64,000 nucleotides of DNA from Virgibacillus indicus (GCF_002266285.1 NZ_NPMS01000001.1:930001-994000), one strand, 5' to 3'; positions 20,124 through 27,942 are shown, numbered from the stretch's first letter. Program-made: numbers and translations. Notes: generated from the letters alone by a model not told the origin.

Positions 20124-20456
20124 TCTGTTTCCCTCCCCCGGATGTTGTTTTTCCGTAATTATTAATATAACGGGTTCCGAAGTAAATTGCCAGCTATTTT
20201 GCTCAATTTTTTAAATCTTTTTTAATTTAATTTTTGATTAGTAATTCCGGCTTACTGCTAAACTCCCATCGTGCTATTAATGTAATATATTTACGACTTC
20301 AATATATATGTCATCAAGTGAAATTTATACCTTTGTATGTTGATGACAGCCTTGAAATAGTACGATAACAACCTGCTTAACAGTGATTGAATTATCATCT
20401 GGTCTTTAAGCACAAAAATACACCTGCATTTAAACAGGTGCCTGGTTAGCTAGCAT
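20124..20456. other. AT-rich intergenic region, no gene seen
   Basis: It holds the promoter region of the exporter operon (not resolved) and the terminator of the redoxin gene at 20411-20440. No coding frame or obvious RNA structure was seen in the rest. Confidence 0.5.
20411..20440 (-). terminator. Terminator after the thioredoxin-like gene
   Basis: On the minus strand CACCTG TTTAAATG CAGGTG is followed by TATTTTTGTG, 17 bases beyond the stop. Confidence 0.7.
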
Positions 20457-20906
20457 TTAATTATCCAATACGCGACTCAAACGTTTTCTTAACATGGTCA
20501 TTCCTCCGCCACCAGATTGTGAATGTCTTAATTTACCATCAGCATCAAACACATAGTATGCAGGTACATATTTAACATTAAAAGCATTGGTTAATTTATG
20601 AGCATTATCTATGAAAATAGGCTGCGTAATTTTAAATCCCTTTGCTGCTTCCTTTATGGCATCAAGGTCCATATCTTTTTTAGAGCGTGGCATATGCACT
20701 GCAATTACATGTAAATCATTTTTTAATTGATCACGTAATTCATTTATTTGTGGCATGGATTCCTTGCATAAATCACAGCTGATTGACCAAAAATGGATTA
20801 ATGCAGGCTTATTTCCTTCGATTAAATCCCTTCTTTTTGCACCACGGCTGTTTAACCAGTCTGTGGCACCATCAAATTCCGGCATTGGATCTCTTAACCG
20901 CACCAT
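20457..20906 (-). CDS. Thioredoxin-fold (TlpA/redoxin-like) protein
   Basis: Probable cytosolic thiol-disulfide or peroxide-linked redox protein of the thioredoxin superfamily, about 149 residues. The first beta-strand region carries the active site HFWSISCDLCKESM, a CxxC of form CDLC (about residues 46-49). A cis-Pro element (KYVPAYYVFD) follows about 70 residues later, as the fold requires. No signal peptide or membrane anchor is present, unlike ResA or CcdA-linked TlpA proteins. The start is uncertain among ATG, ATG and GTG in a run just after GGAGGG; 20906 gives the best spacing of the ATGs. It is monocistronic with its own terminator. The physiological partner is unknown. Confidence 0.85.
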   Translation of the reverse strand: MVRLRDPMPEFDGATDWLNSRGAKRRDLIEGNKPALIHFWSISCDLCKESMPQINELRDQLKNDLHVIAVHMPRSKKDMDLDAIKEAAKGFKITQPIFIDNAHKLTNAFNVKYVPAYYVFDADGKLRHSQSGGGGMTMLRKRLSRVLDN

Positions 20907-21075
20907 CATCCCTCCATTCAAACTGCAAACTCATAAAATTGTTCAATTCAAATAAGTATAATCAATTTATTTTCCTTGCTCATATTTATATATGAAACTG
21001 CATTTATAAAGTTTCCTATTATGTTTGATTTGTGGCTTTTTGAATTTGATGGAGATTGCTTTTACATAAAAGTGC

Positions 21076-21245
21076 GAAGTTGAGAGAAACCCCTTTGAAT
21101 CTGAGAGAGAAATGGATTTAGTTGAGAGAAACTTATTTAAAGTTAAATGATAATCATGTTTTTCAGATTTATGTCTCAACTTAGGACTTGGTTCTCTCAA
21201 CTTTATATTGTTGTCTCCCAACTTTAGGCAAGATCTCTCAACTTT
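21076..21245. repeat. Cluster of TTGAGAGA-type motifs in both orientations
   Basis: Within 170 bases, AGTTGAGAGAAAC occurs near 21078 and 21119 with a CTGAGAGAGAAA variant between them. Inverted forms follow: GTCTCAACTT, GTTCTCTCAACTTTA, GTCTCCCAACTTTA and ATCTCTCAACTTT (about 21170-21245). The left motifs can pair with the right ones, so the region can fold into alternative hairpins. No gene is supported here: the 20967-21221 frame lacks a ribosome site and has low-complexity content. Confidence 0.65.
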
Positions 21246-21263
21246 CCTGCTAATTAAATACGG

Positions 21264-21316
21264 AATAAAAAAGAGAGATTGTTTTCCAAGGATTTAAACC
21301 CTGGAAAGCAATCTCT
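21264..21316 (-). terminator. Terminator after ykuS
   Basis: AGAGATTGTTTTCCA pairs with TGGAAAGCAATCTCT (one mismatch) around a 13-base loop. On the minus strand it is followed by CTTTTTTATT. Confidence 0.85.
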
Positions 21317-21322
21317 GCCTTC

Positions 21323-21565
21323 TTAGCTTAATTTTTGATTTACCATTTGACAGACATCTTCTGCATTATATCCTTGTGCATTGATTACAGGGCCTGCGAT
21401 GACGGTATCTTGTGCTCCCATCACGTCTTTATCCTGGCCAGTAATGATACAGCAATCACAATATGCTGCATCTTCCGCCGAACGAAGATCGACAACCTCA
21501 TGTCCCATCTCCATTAAAGCTTCCTTAACATCGGTTAGTGATCCTTCTACGCCAATTCGCGCCAT
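21323..21565 (-). CDS. ykuS: UPF0180 family protein YkuS
   Basis: Small conserved cytosolic protein of unknown function, 80 residues, the usual length of the UPF0180 family. Family features are visible: an N-terminal strand MARIGVEG, a helix with EALMEMGHEVVDL, a YCDCCIITGQD core with a Cys cluster, and a C-terminal helix AEDVCQMVNQKLS. The start ATG follows GGAGGCATCATGA. It is monocistronic, with a terminator immediately downstream. In B. subtilis ykuS lies in the same yku cluster as darB (ykuL), fadH and ykuE, all nearby here. Confidence 0.9.
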   Translation of the reverse strand: MARIGVEGSLTDVKEALMEMGHEVVDLRSAEDAAYCDCCIITGQDKDVMGAQDTVIAGPVINAQGYNAEDVCQMVNQKLS

Positions 21566-21685
21566 TCATGATGCCTCCTCCATTTATGAAAATGTACATA
21601 CATAGTTTCTGCATTGGCGCAAAAGATATACCACAGCTATTTATTTAAAGTTTCTTCGCGAAAATTGTATTCCTTTTTAACAGAA

Positions 21686-21709
21686 ACAGTTGATGTAAAG
21701 TGTGAACTA
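21686..21709 (+). repeat. Third copy of the 24-bp motif that flanks element A
   Basis: CAGTTGATGTAAAGTGTGAACTA matches the motif at 13175 and 13791 (CAGTTT-N9-GCGAACTA) with a few changes. It sits just left of the GC-rich palindrome at 21720, which suggests an association with repeat borders. Confidence 0.45.
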
Positions 21710-21719
21710 CTTAAAATGA

Positions 21720-22040
21720 GGGTTGGGCGACCGCTGCGGAAATACACTTCGCTTTCCGTGGGCGGCTGATGAGCCTCCTCGAGCTGCCGCTCTGCGGGGT
21801 CTCACCTAGGCCTCTGCTCCCACAGGAGTCTCCGCGTATTTCCTCCGCTAGTAGTCCGATTACTCCTGATGAACTGTATTAGTACTCAATACAAAGGATC
21901 GTAGCACCTCACCAGTTCGGGTGAGCGGAGGGCGGTGACTCCTGCGGGAATAGCACGTGTCCGAAGACCCCGCAGAGTGGTTTTCTCGAGGAGGCTGAGG
22001 CCGTGCCCGCGGAAAGCATCCGCCCGCAGCGATCCCGAAC
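21720..22040. repeat. GC-rich long imperfect palindrome, dispersed-repeat type
   Basis: Two arms of about 115-120 bases (about 21728-21849 and 21924-22034) are diverged inverted copies. Both contain GCTGCGG, CTTTCCG-(T/C)-GGGC, GCCTCCTCGAG, CTCTGCGGGGTCT, AGGAGTC and CCGCT in matching order. The GC content is far above the surroundings. Sequences with CTTTCCGCGGGC and CTCAGCCTCCTCGAG cores are familiar as multicopy intergenic repeats in Bacillaceae (from memory, not searched). The frame at 21886-22125 lies inside it and is not a gene. The element separates darB from ykuS. Confidence 0.85.
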
Positions 22041-22110
22041 GGCGATTATAGCAGATACTAATTATGTCACAGTATATAGACTTTATGTTAAAAACTCCAA
22101 AGAAAACTGC

Positions 22111-22148
22111 ATAAAAACATCCCAAACAAAACTAATTGTTTGGGATGT
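22111..22148 (-). terminator. Terminator after darB
   Basis: ACATCCCAAAC AATTAGTTT GTTTGGGATGT followed by TTTTAT on the minus strand, 20 bases beyond the stop. Confidence 0.88.
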
Positions 22149-22166
22149 GTAAGAAACGCTTTTTAA

Positions 22167-22610
22167 TTATGCTTTTGATGTGTAAATATCACGTTTTAAT
22201 TGTTTTAGGATTGCTCTTCTTGTCAGAATCCCATCAAAATATCCGTCTTCATCGGCAACACAGACAAATGGATGATTTATTACTGCATTCAATCCATTCA
22301 TAAATGTATCATCCGAAGAAAGACAAGGGATTTCATCATTCATTACTTCATGTACACGAATGTCAGAAAGCTTTTCGATCTCAATTCGCTCAAGTCCTAA
22401 AACACGATTTAAAATAGCAGTTTTTCCAATGGTTCCTACAAGTTTATAAGATCCATCGAGAACCGGTACTGCAGAATAGCCTGATTTGATTAAAACTAAT
22501 AATGCATGTTCTAAAGGATTGTTTATTTGTACGTGCGCAACTTTTTCAGAAGAAATCATTAAATCTCCAACCGAAATATCTGTTAATTGTTTATCCTGTG
22601 TAATACTCAT
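22167..22610 (-). CDS. darB: c-di-AMP-binding CBS-domain protein DarB (CbpB)
   Basis: Cytosolic receptor for cyclic di-AMP made of two CBS domains. In B. subtilis, apo-DarB binds and activates the (p)ppGpp synthetase Rel and pyruvate carboxylase when c-di-AMP is low, which links potassium status to growth control. The protein is 147 residues, identical in size. It follows the DarB pattern closely: KVAHVQ near residue 23, HALLVLIKSGYSAVPVLD, GLERIEIEKL, and FVCVADEDGYFDGILTRRAILK. The ATG follows AAAGGGGCG. It is monocistronic, next to the yku cluster and in the same window as ktrC. Confidence 0.93.
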   Translation of the reverse strand: MSITQDKQLTDISVGDLMISSEKVAHVQINNPLEHALLVLIKSGYSAVPVLDGSYKLVGTIGKTAILNRVLGLERIEIEKLSDIRVHEVMNDEIPCLSSDDTFMNGLNAVINHPFVCVADEDGYFDGILTRRAILKQLKRDIYTSKA

Positions 22611-22781
22611 AATAAAACGCCCCTTTTAACTCTGTATTACTAAACCAATTCTAAATTTCGTAATAGCAAATGAGCACTTTTTTCTATTCTTAATTCCGAT
22701 AAAAATGCTGCCAAAGTTTTCTGATGACTACTACCATTTTACCACATATACTATGAAGAAACATCTAAGTTAAGCTCGATA

Positions 22782-22828
22782 TTGAAATTATCTGGAACAT
22801 ATACTATAATATGAGCATATGACCATAT
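22782..22828 (+). promoter_or_regulatory. czrA-czcD promoter with overlapping CzrA-type operator
   Basis: TTGAAA (22782-22787), a 17-base spacer and perfect TATAAT (22805-22810) form a strong sigma-A promoter. An imperfect dyad centred on CATATG, ATATG-AG-CATATG-AC-CATAT (22809-22828), overlaps the start of transcription. It resembles the ATATGA/TCATAT operators of ArsR/SmtB-family zinc sensors, so binding of CzrA there would block initiation until zinc or cobalt is bound. Confidence 0.75.
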
Positions 22829-22845
22829 AGTACAGGAGTGTAAAA

Positions 22846-23148
22846 ATGAGCTATAATCCGATTAATGAACAGCTGATTGATAATGTGTCACAAATGTTTA
22901 AAGCACTTTCCGATCCAACACGGATAAAAATTCTACATTTACTTTTTTATAAAGAGTGCTCGGTAAGCGAAATTGCTGAACAACTGGAAATGAATCAATC
23001 AACTATTTCTCACCAGCTGAAATATTTAAGACAGTTACGTCTTGTTAAAAAGCGCAGGGAAAAGACAATGTATTATTATTCCCCGGATGATTATCATGTT
23101 ATGAACTTGCTGGAACAAACAATCGAGCATACAAAACATACCAGTTAG
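22846..23148 (+). CDS. czrA: ArsR/SmtB-family zinc/cobalt-sensing repressor
   Basis: Metal-responsive winged-helix repressor of the downstream cation efflux gene. The 100 residues show the ArsR fold with recognition helix NQSTISHQLKYLR. The alpha-5 metal site is intact: Asp82-x-His84 and His95-x-x-His98 have the same spacing as the D84/H86/H97/H100 zinc site of staphylococcal CzrA. No Cys of the alpha-3N type is present, so a Zn/Co sensor is much more likely than an As or Cd sensor. ATG behind AGGAGTG. It lies 12 bases before czcD in one operon, behind a promoter with an overlapping dyad operator. Confidence 0.93.
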   Translation: MSYNPINEQLIDNVSQMFKALSDPTRIKILHLLFYKECSVSEIAEQLEMNQSTISHQLKYLRQLRLVKKRREKTMYYYSPDDYHVMNLLEQTIEHTKHTS

Positions 23149-23160
23149 GAGGTTATCCTT

Positions 23161-24075
23161 ATGGGACATCACCATGATCATGGACACGGGCATTCCCATC
23201 ATCATACGAGCAACACCCGCGTATTATTTTGGAGTTTCATCATCATATTTTTCTTTATGATTATTGAAGCCATAGGAGGAATACTTACTAATAGTCTGGC
23301 ACTGCTATCAGATGCAGGTCATATGTTAAGTGATGCTGCCGCACTCGGCCTTAGCCTGCTAGCATTTAAAATAGGCCGAAAAAAAGCAACATTGGATAAG
23401 ACCTATGGCTACAGGAGATTTGAAATTATCGCTGCATTTATTAATGGTGTAACATTAATTCTTATATCCCTATATATATTCTATGAAGCATTTCACCGTT
23501 TTATGGAACCGCCTAATGTCAGTGCGAGCATGATGATTATAGCCGTCATTGGGCTTGTGGTGAATATTGTTGTAGCCTGGATGTTAATGCGCGGTGACTC
23601 CAAAGAAAATCTAAATATCAGGAGTGCCTTGCTTCATGTAATGGGAGATTTATTAGGATCCGTTGGAGCAATTATTGCAGGTATATTCATTTTCTTCTTT
23701 GGCTGGAACATTGCAGATCCCATCGCAAGTGTTGTCGTCGCTTTGCTGATCATTATCTCAGGTATCCGGATCACAAAGGATGCTCTTCATATTTTGATGG
23801 AAGGTAAACCCGAGAACATTAATGTTGATACAATCAAAGAAACATTAAAGAATTTAGATGGTGTAGAAAATGTTCACGACCTGCATGTATGGTCAATAAC
23901 ATCTGAATTTCCAACAATGAGCTGCCATTTAGTGGTAAAGGATTCCGTGAACCGGGACCGTTTGCTTCAAACCGCAAATCACGAAATAAAAAACAACTTC
24001 AGTATCTCCCATTGCACCATACAAATGGAGGGATTAAATTCCAAGGTCCATAAAAATTGCGATCTTTGCAATTAA
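23161..24075 (+). CDS. czcD: Cation diffusion facilitator, zinc/cobalt efflux
   Basis: Proton- or K+-coupled exporter of Zn2+, Co2+ and related divalent ions at the cytoplasmic membrane. The 304 residues start with a His-rich tail (MGHHHDHGHGHSHHH). Six membrane segments follow, with metal site residues in the HMLSDAAALG region of segment 2 and a DLLGSVGAI region in segment 5. The C-terminal cytosolic domain of about 90 residues carries the ferredoxin-like fold with HDLHVWSI, and ends in a Cys-containing tail (NCDLCN). Regulated by CzrA encoded just upstream. No strong + strand terminator follows; the hairpin at 24153-24189 may serve both sides. Confidence 0.95.
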   Translation: MGHHHDHGHGHSHHHTSNTRVLFWSFIIIFFFMIIEAIGGILTNSLALLSDAGHMLSDAAALGLSLLAFKIGRKKATLDKTYGYRRFEIIAAFINGVTLILISLYIFYEAFHRFMEPPNVSASMMIIAVIGLVVNIVVAWMLMRGDSKENLNIRSALLHVMGDLLGSVGAIIAGIFIFFFGWNIADPIASVVVALLIIISGIRITKDALHILMEGKPENINVDTIKETLKNLDGVENVHDLHVWSITSEFPTMSCHLVVKDSVNRDRLLQTANHEIKNNFSISHCTIQMEGLNSKVHKNCDLCN

Positions 24076-24152
24076 AAATCATAGAGAGTACGATACGACT
24101 ACTAACATATATATGCAGATGAAACAAAAAGTTTTAAAGGAAACAAACCGGA

Positions 24153-24189
24153 ATAAAAGTGCTGCTCCTCATTTATAAAAGAGGAGCAC
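24153..24189 (-). terminator. Terminator after fadH
   Basis: Minus strand: GTGCTCCTC TTTTATAAAT GAGGAGCAGCAC (three-base bulge), then TTTTATTCC. Located 15 bases beyond the stop. Confidence 0.75.
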
Positions 24190-24203
24190 GCTTTCTTTCC
24201 GCT

Positions 24204-24971
24204 TTAAAATGGAAATTTATTCAGCCATTGCCCTCCATCCATTGTCACAACTTCTCCGTTTATATAAGCTGCCTTATCAGATAACATGAAGTAAGCAAGC
24301 TCAGCAATTTCTTCCGGTTGCCCCAGGCGTTTTAATGGCACCGAATTAATGGTTCTCTTGGCTGCTTTTTCAGATTCAAATAATTTATCAGCCCCGCCGG
24401 TACGATCAATTGGACCCGGTGCAATTGCGTTTACGCGAATTCCATACTTTGTTCCCCATTCAACAGCAAGCGTTCTTGTCATATTTAGAACCCCCGCTTT
24501 TGCTGCAGAGGAATGAATAACCCCTGCCCCTGCATTCCAGGCATATGTAGCAACCATATTTAAGATCGATCCCTTTTTTTCATGGTCGATCCAATACTTT
24601 CCAACCTCTCTGCTGCAATAAAACGTACCATTTAATACGATATCGATGACAGCATTCCAGCCATTAATGGATAAATCCTCTGCCGCAGCAATAAAGTTCC
24701 CTGCAGCATTATTCACTAAATGATCAATCGTTCCATATTTTTCAACTGTCTGACTTACCATTCGCTCAACATCTTCAGGTTTTCTTACATCCATTGGGAT
24801 AATAAAAACATCTCCAGTTGCCAATTTTAATATTTCATCTTTAGCAGACTGAAGCTTGTCCTCATTCCTTCCAGTAAGAACAACATTTGCCCCTTCTTGT
24901 GCAAATTTACCAGACATATGTTTCCCCATGCCACTTGAACTTCCAGTTACGATTACAGTTTTATTTCTCAT
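24204..24971 (-). CDS. fadH: 2,4-dienoyl-CoA reductase (YkuF/FadH-type short-chain dehydrogenase)
   Basis: NADPH-dependent short-chain dehydrogenase, likely the auxiliary beta-oxidation enzyme that reduces 2,4-dienoyl-CoA during degradation of unsaturated fatty acids. The 255 residues contain the cofactor motif TGSSSGMGKHM (about 9-19) and NNAAGNF (about 88-94). The catalytic region lacks the usual YxxxK; it has SSAAKAGVLNMTR, a Lys with Ser in place of Tyr, which is typical of the dienoyl-CoA reductase subgroup. The C-terminus has the INGEVVTMDGG ending. Next to ykuE, as in B. subtilis, where ykuF is the FadH gene. ATG behind AGGAGGATTAT. Confidence 0.9.
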   Translation of the reverse strand: MRNKTVIVTGSSSGMGKHMSGKFAQEGANVVLTGRNEDKLQSAKDEILKLATGDVFIIPMDVRKPEDVERMVSQTVEKYGTIDHLVNNAAGNFIAAAEDLSINGWNAVIDIVLNGTFYCSREVGKYWIDHEKKGSILNMVATYAWNAGAGVIHSSAAKAGVLNMTRTLAVEWGTKYGIRVNAIAPGPIDRTGGADKLFESEKAAKRTINSVPLKRLGQPEEIAELAYFMLSDKAAYINGEVVTMDGGQWLNKFPF

Positions 24972-25141
24972 ATAATCCTCCTGACTAATTACTAGCTCTT
25001 TACTCTCATAGTATTATTACAGGGGAAGAAAGTCAAAGAATTTACTGACAATTACGACAAGTAGTATAATCAAATTACTTCTACAGAGAGGTGATTTCCA
25101 TGCTATAATTTTACTATCCGACTTTGAAAGGCTGACACTTT

Positions 25142-25993
25142 ATGAATAGACGTTCCTTTTTAAAAAAGGCTTTGGGTAGTTTACTGGCATTAGTTGGTTT
25201 AAGTGGCGGCACTTATTATTACGCCCGGGAAATTGAACCAGCGATGCTTCATATAAATAAGAATAATTTACCATCAAAAAAAATCCCTTCTGCATTCAAC
25301 AATTTTAAAATCGTACAGTTTTCCGATACACATATAGGCTTTCATTATTCACTGGAACAATTTAAAACGTTAGTAGAAAAAATAAACAATTTAAAACCCG
25401 ATATCATAGTTTTTACGGGGGACCTGGTTGACGAGCCGCATACGTACAGATGGAATGATGAACTGATTAGTGCATTGCACACTTTGGATGCAAAGCATGG
25501 AAAATACTGGATATATGGCAATCACGATCATGGAGGGTATGGAACTGATATTTTGCAGGATGTGATGGAACAGGCTAATTTTAAACTGTTAAAAAACAGT
25601 CATACAATTATTGAAAAAAGCACGGATCGGTTTGTATTAGCAGGGATTGATGATGTCATGCTCGGCAGGCCGGATCTGAAGAAAACACTGGATCAGGTCA
25701 ATCCGGATTTGTTCACAATCTTGCTTGCGCATGAGCCCGACTATGCAGACACAGTGCTGCAGTACCCAGTAGATGTCCAGTTATCGGGGCACAGTCATGG
25801 CGGTCAGGTGAGATTTCCATTTATTGGTGATTTATACACACCATCCTATGCAGAGAAATATGTACAAGGAAAATATATGCTTGGAGATAAAAAACTCACA
25901 CTTTTCGTAAACAGCGGAATAGGAACCACCCGCCTGCCATACCGCTTTCTCTGCAAGCCGGAAATACATTTATATACACTTAAAACAGAGTAG
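25142..25993 (+). CDS. ykuE: Twin-arginine-exported metallophosphoesterase YkuE
   Basis: Extracytoplasmic calcineurin-like phosphoesterase. In B. subtilis YkuE is a Tat substrate that stays in the cell wall. The signal peptide contains NRRSFLKKALG, a clear twin-arginine motif, followed by a mild hydrophobic stretch. The catalytic motifs are complete: DTHIGFH (about 60-66), GDLVDE (about 96-101), GNHDHG (about 122-127), and the distal HEPD and GHSHGGQVR near 200-225. The 283 residues match the family. ATG start with a GAAAGGC site upstream. Divergent from fadH. The substrate, possibly a phospholipid or wall phosphate, is not known. Confidence 0.93.
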   Translation: MNRRSFLKKALGSLLALVGLSGGTYYYAREIEPAMLHINKNNLPSKKIPSAFNNFKIVQFSDTHIGFHYSLEQFKTLVEKINNLKPDIIVFTGDLVDEPHTYRWNDELISALHTLDAKHGKYWIYGNHDHGGYGTDILQDVMEQANFKLLKNSHTIIEKSTDRFVLAGIDDVMLGRPDLKKTLDQVNPDLFTILLAHEPDYADTVLQYPVDVQLSGHSHGGQVRFPFIGDLYTPSYAEKYVQGKYMLGDKKLTLFVNSGIGTTRLPYRFLCKPEIHLYTLKTE

Positions 25994-26074
25994 TAAATAT
26001 CATACCGTCCAGGCTCTCTTCCCTTTCACTAGGCATACACTATTGTGAAAAGCTTATATGAAAGGAAGATTTCT

Positions 26075-26299
26075 TTGAATTACCCTCCAGTCAACCAGTA
26101 TACCTACCGATCCTATGAAGATCAGGATGGACGGGTTTTTCCAGTGTTGCCTTTTTTGACCGGGCTCGCTTTCGGGCCATTATTATATGGTGCTTTTAAT
26201 CAGGGGGGTTATTATCCATACCCCCCTTACCCGCCTTACTATCCACCATATGGATATGGCTACGGATATAACCCCTATCATCAAGGATATTATTATTAG
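26075..26299 (+). CDS. Tyr/Pro/Gly-rich small protein
   Basis: Unrecognised 74-residue protein. The first half is ordinary (NYPPVNQYTYRSYEDQDG ...), then comes a hydrophobic FLTGLAFGPLLYGAF segment. The C-terminal third consists almost only of Tyr, Pro and Gly (YYPYPPYPPYY ... YGYGYGYNPY). Such composition is common in spore-coat or surface proteins of Bacillaceae, so a sporulation role is a guess. The frame is open to GTG at 26045, but TTG at 26075 has GAAAGGAAG six bases ahead and is the better start. Single gene with a strong terminator. Confidence 0.7.
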   Translation: MNYPPVNQYTYRSYEDQDGRVFPVLPFLTGLAFGPLLYGAFNQGGYYPYPPYPPYYPPYGYGYGYNPYHQGYYY

Positions 26300-26302
26300 T
26301 GC

Positions 26303-26345
26303 AAAAGGTTTGGCTTCGGAAAAACAGCCAAACCTTTTCCTTTTT
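26303..26345 (+). terminator. Terminator after the Tyr/Pro-rich gene
   Basis: AAAAGGTTTGGCT TCGGAAAAAC AGCCAAACCTTTT, then CCTTTTTC. Confidence 0.9.
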
Positions 26346-26483
26346 CATTTGTAATCTGAAGTAAACAGCAGTGATCTGTGCTTCTAAATGAATCAGGCAA
26401 ACTTGTTAACAATTTATCCATAGTATTTTCATTGGTAAAATGCTAAACTTATGGAGATTTTAAAATTAACGGAGGTTGTACAT

Positions 26484-27062
26484 ATGCTTAGAAGGCACAA
26501 ACTTGTATTGCCATTATTTTTTCTGCTATTAATCTTAAGTGCTTGCGGAGATGAATATGAAGGAGATTTCTCTTATGAAGTACAAGATTTCTCTTATACA
26601 AATCAGGATGGAGAAACAGTTAATAAAAGTGATTTAGATGATAAATTCTGGGTGGCGAATTTTATATTTACAAACTGTGAAACGGTATGTCCGCCGATGA
26701 CATCCAACATGTCCAAGCTTCAAGATCAGCTTGCTGAAGCAGGACTTAATGATGTACAATTGGTATCCTTCAGTGTAGATCCGGAAAATGATACACCTGA
26801 GGCGTTAAAGGAATATGGCAAATCACGCGAAGCTTCCTTTGATAACTGGGATTTTCTGACAGGATATGAATTTGATGACATCAAGGAATTCTCAATCAAT
26901 TCCTTTAAATCCCCTGTAGAGCCAATTGCAGATTCGGATCAGGTCATGCACGTCACCAGTTTTTTCCTTGTTTCACCGGAGGGAAATGCTATTAAACGCT
27001 ATACGGGTACAATGCCTGCCGAAATGGAAAAAATTGTTGCCGATATTGAAGACTATAAGTGA
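26484..27062 (+). CDS. sco: SCO1/SenC-family copper chaperone lipoprotein
   Basis: Membrane-anchored copper-binding thioredoxin-fold protein needed for assembly of the CuA centre of cytochrome c oxidase (YpmQ/BsSco family). The signal peptide has a lipobox ending LSAC (Cys21). The copper site is complete: CETVC (Cys65 and Cys69) and the conserved His in DQVMHVTSFF near 150. The chosen ATG at 26484 follows ACGGAGGTTGT; an in-frame ATG at 26451 lacks a ribosome site and would add a non-signal leader. The mature domain is about 170 residues, normal for the family. Monocistronic. Confidence 0.93.
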   Translation: MLRRHKLVLPLFFLLLILSACGDEYEGDFSYEVQDFSYTNQDGETVNKSDLDDKFWVANFIFTNCETVCPPMTSNMSKLQDQLAEAGLNDVQLVSFSVDPENDTPEALKEYGKSREASFDNWDFLTGYEFDDIKEFSINSFKSPVEPIADSDQVMHVTSFFLVSPEGNAIKRYTGTMPAEMEKIVADIEDYK

Positions 27063-27071
27063 ATCCGATTC

Positions 27072-27106
27072 AGAAGAGCAGAATTTCTGCTCTTCTTTCA
27101 TTTTCT
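27072..27106 (+). terminator. Terminator after sco
   Basis: AGAAGAGCAG AATTT CTGCTCTTCT followed by TTCATTTTC. Confidence 0.8.
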
Positions 27107-27178
27107 GTTTGCGTATAGACAAGCTTTGCGATACGATATAATCAAGTTTTATATTATATAGGAAAGGAGGTAAGCAGA

Positions 27179-27652
27179 ATGACAGATTCCGTTCGTTTAA
27201 ACGATATTGCCAAAGCTATATTCACGGTAAACCGACATGCAAAAACTGCACCTGAGCCTCAGCACTTGTACTTTATTAAAAAAGAAGCCATCACTCGGCT
27301 GCTAAAAGAAAAACGTGCTGCGAAGATAGGTCTTCATTACTCTGACCACCCAAAATTAAGCAATCAACATTCCACGCTGCTTGTAAAAGTTGATGATTAC
27401 TATTTTCACATACCTCCATCAAAAGAAGACTTCAAAGAGCTTGAACATCTGGGAGCACTTGATGAAAATTACCGTAATCCGCAGACGAAGATGTCCTTAT
27501 CACAAGCAAAAAGGGTTCTTTATCAGTATATCGATTGGAAGCCAAAGACAAAACGGCCAATTGCTTCAAGAAAATATTCATCTTCTTATTTTACTCCCTC
27601 ATCCCTGGGGAAAATGGAATGGCCGCCCACTAAAAAACGCAGTGAGTTTTAA
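27179..27652 (+). CDS. ykyB: YkyB family protein
   Basis: Conserved cytosolic protein of Bacillaceae with unknown function, 157 residues as expected. Recognisable segments include the N-terminal VRLNDIAKAIFTVNRHAKT, the central KIGLHYSDHPKLSNQHS, and YFHIPPSKEDF. The C-terminal 35 residues are basic and Ser-rich. ATG behind AAAGGAGGTAAGCAG, a very strong ribosome site. In B. subtilis ykyB sits close to ykuE and ykuF, as here. A regulatory or nucleic-acid-related role is only a guess from the basic tail. Confidence 0.9.
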   Translation: MTDSVRLNDIAKAIFTVNRHAKTAPEPQHLYFIKKEAITRLLKEKRAAKIGLHYSDHPKLSNQHSTLLVKVDDYYFHIPPSKEDFKELEHLGALDENYRNPQTKMSLSQAKRVLYQYIDWKPKTKRPIASRKYSSSYFTPSSLGKMEWPPTKKRSEF

Positions 27653-27721
27653 ACCCCAATTCGTTTAACAGGTTTTAATCCTTTTATTTAAAGGTAAGAG
27701 TTAATAAAAGGAGGCTGCTTT

Positions 27722-27937
27722 ATGACAGAGCTAAAAGAATTTATTTATGAGCTGCAGCGCTATGCAAACCAGACCCACATTTTACGGGATCATTACGAAA
27801 AACTCTCCGAATCTGAAAAAAAGTTGGTAATGGAAGCTGCGCCTGAAAGTTTAAAATCACCAAGGGAACATTTCCAGCCTGTATTTACATGGCTTGAAAA
27901 CGTGCACGATAAATTAGGAATAACCCACGAAGAATAA
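27722..27937 (+). CDS. Small hypothetical protein
   Basis: Unrecognised 71-residue cytosolic protein, acidic and Lys/Glu-rich, predicted helical (MTELKEFIYELQRYANQT ...). It has no signal peptide or metal motif. ATG is preceded by AAAGGAGGCTGCTTT, which strongly supports translation. It lies 69 bases after ykyB and may be co-transcribed with it. A GC-rich dispersed repeat starts six bases after the stop. Confidence 0.75.
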   Translation: MTELKEFIYELQRYANQTHILRDHYEKLSESEKKLVMEAAPESLKSPREHFQPVFTWLENVHDKLGITHEE

Positions 27938-27942
27938 AGAAC

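Noticed and set aside
20967..21221. 84-codon minus-strand frame
   Set aside because: Low-complexity product from the TTGAGAGA repeat region, without start context.
21886..22125. 79-codon frame
   Set aside because: It lies within the GC-rich palindrome, has no ribosome site, and its sequence is explained by the repeat.
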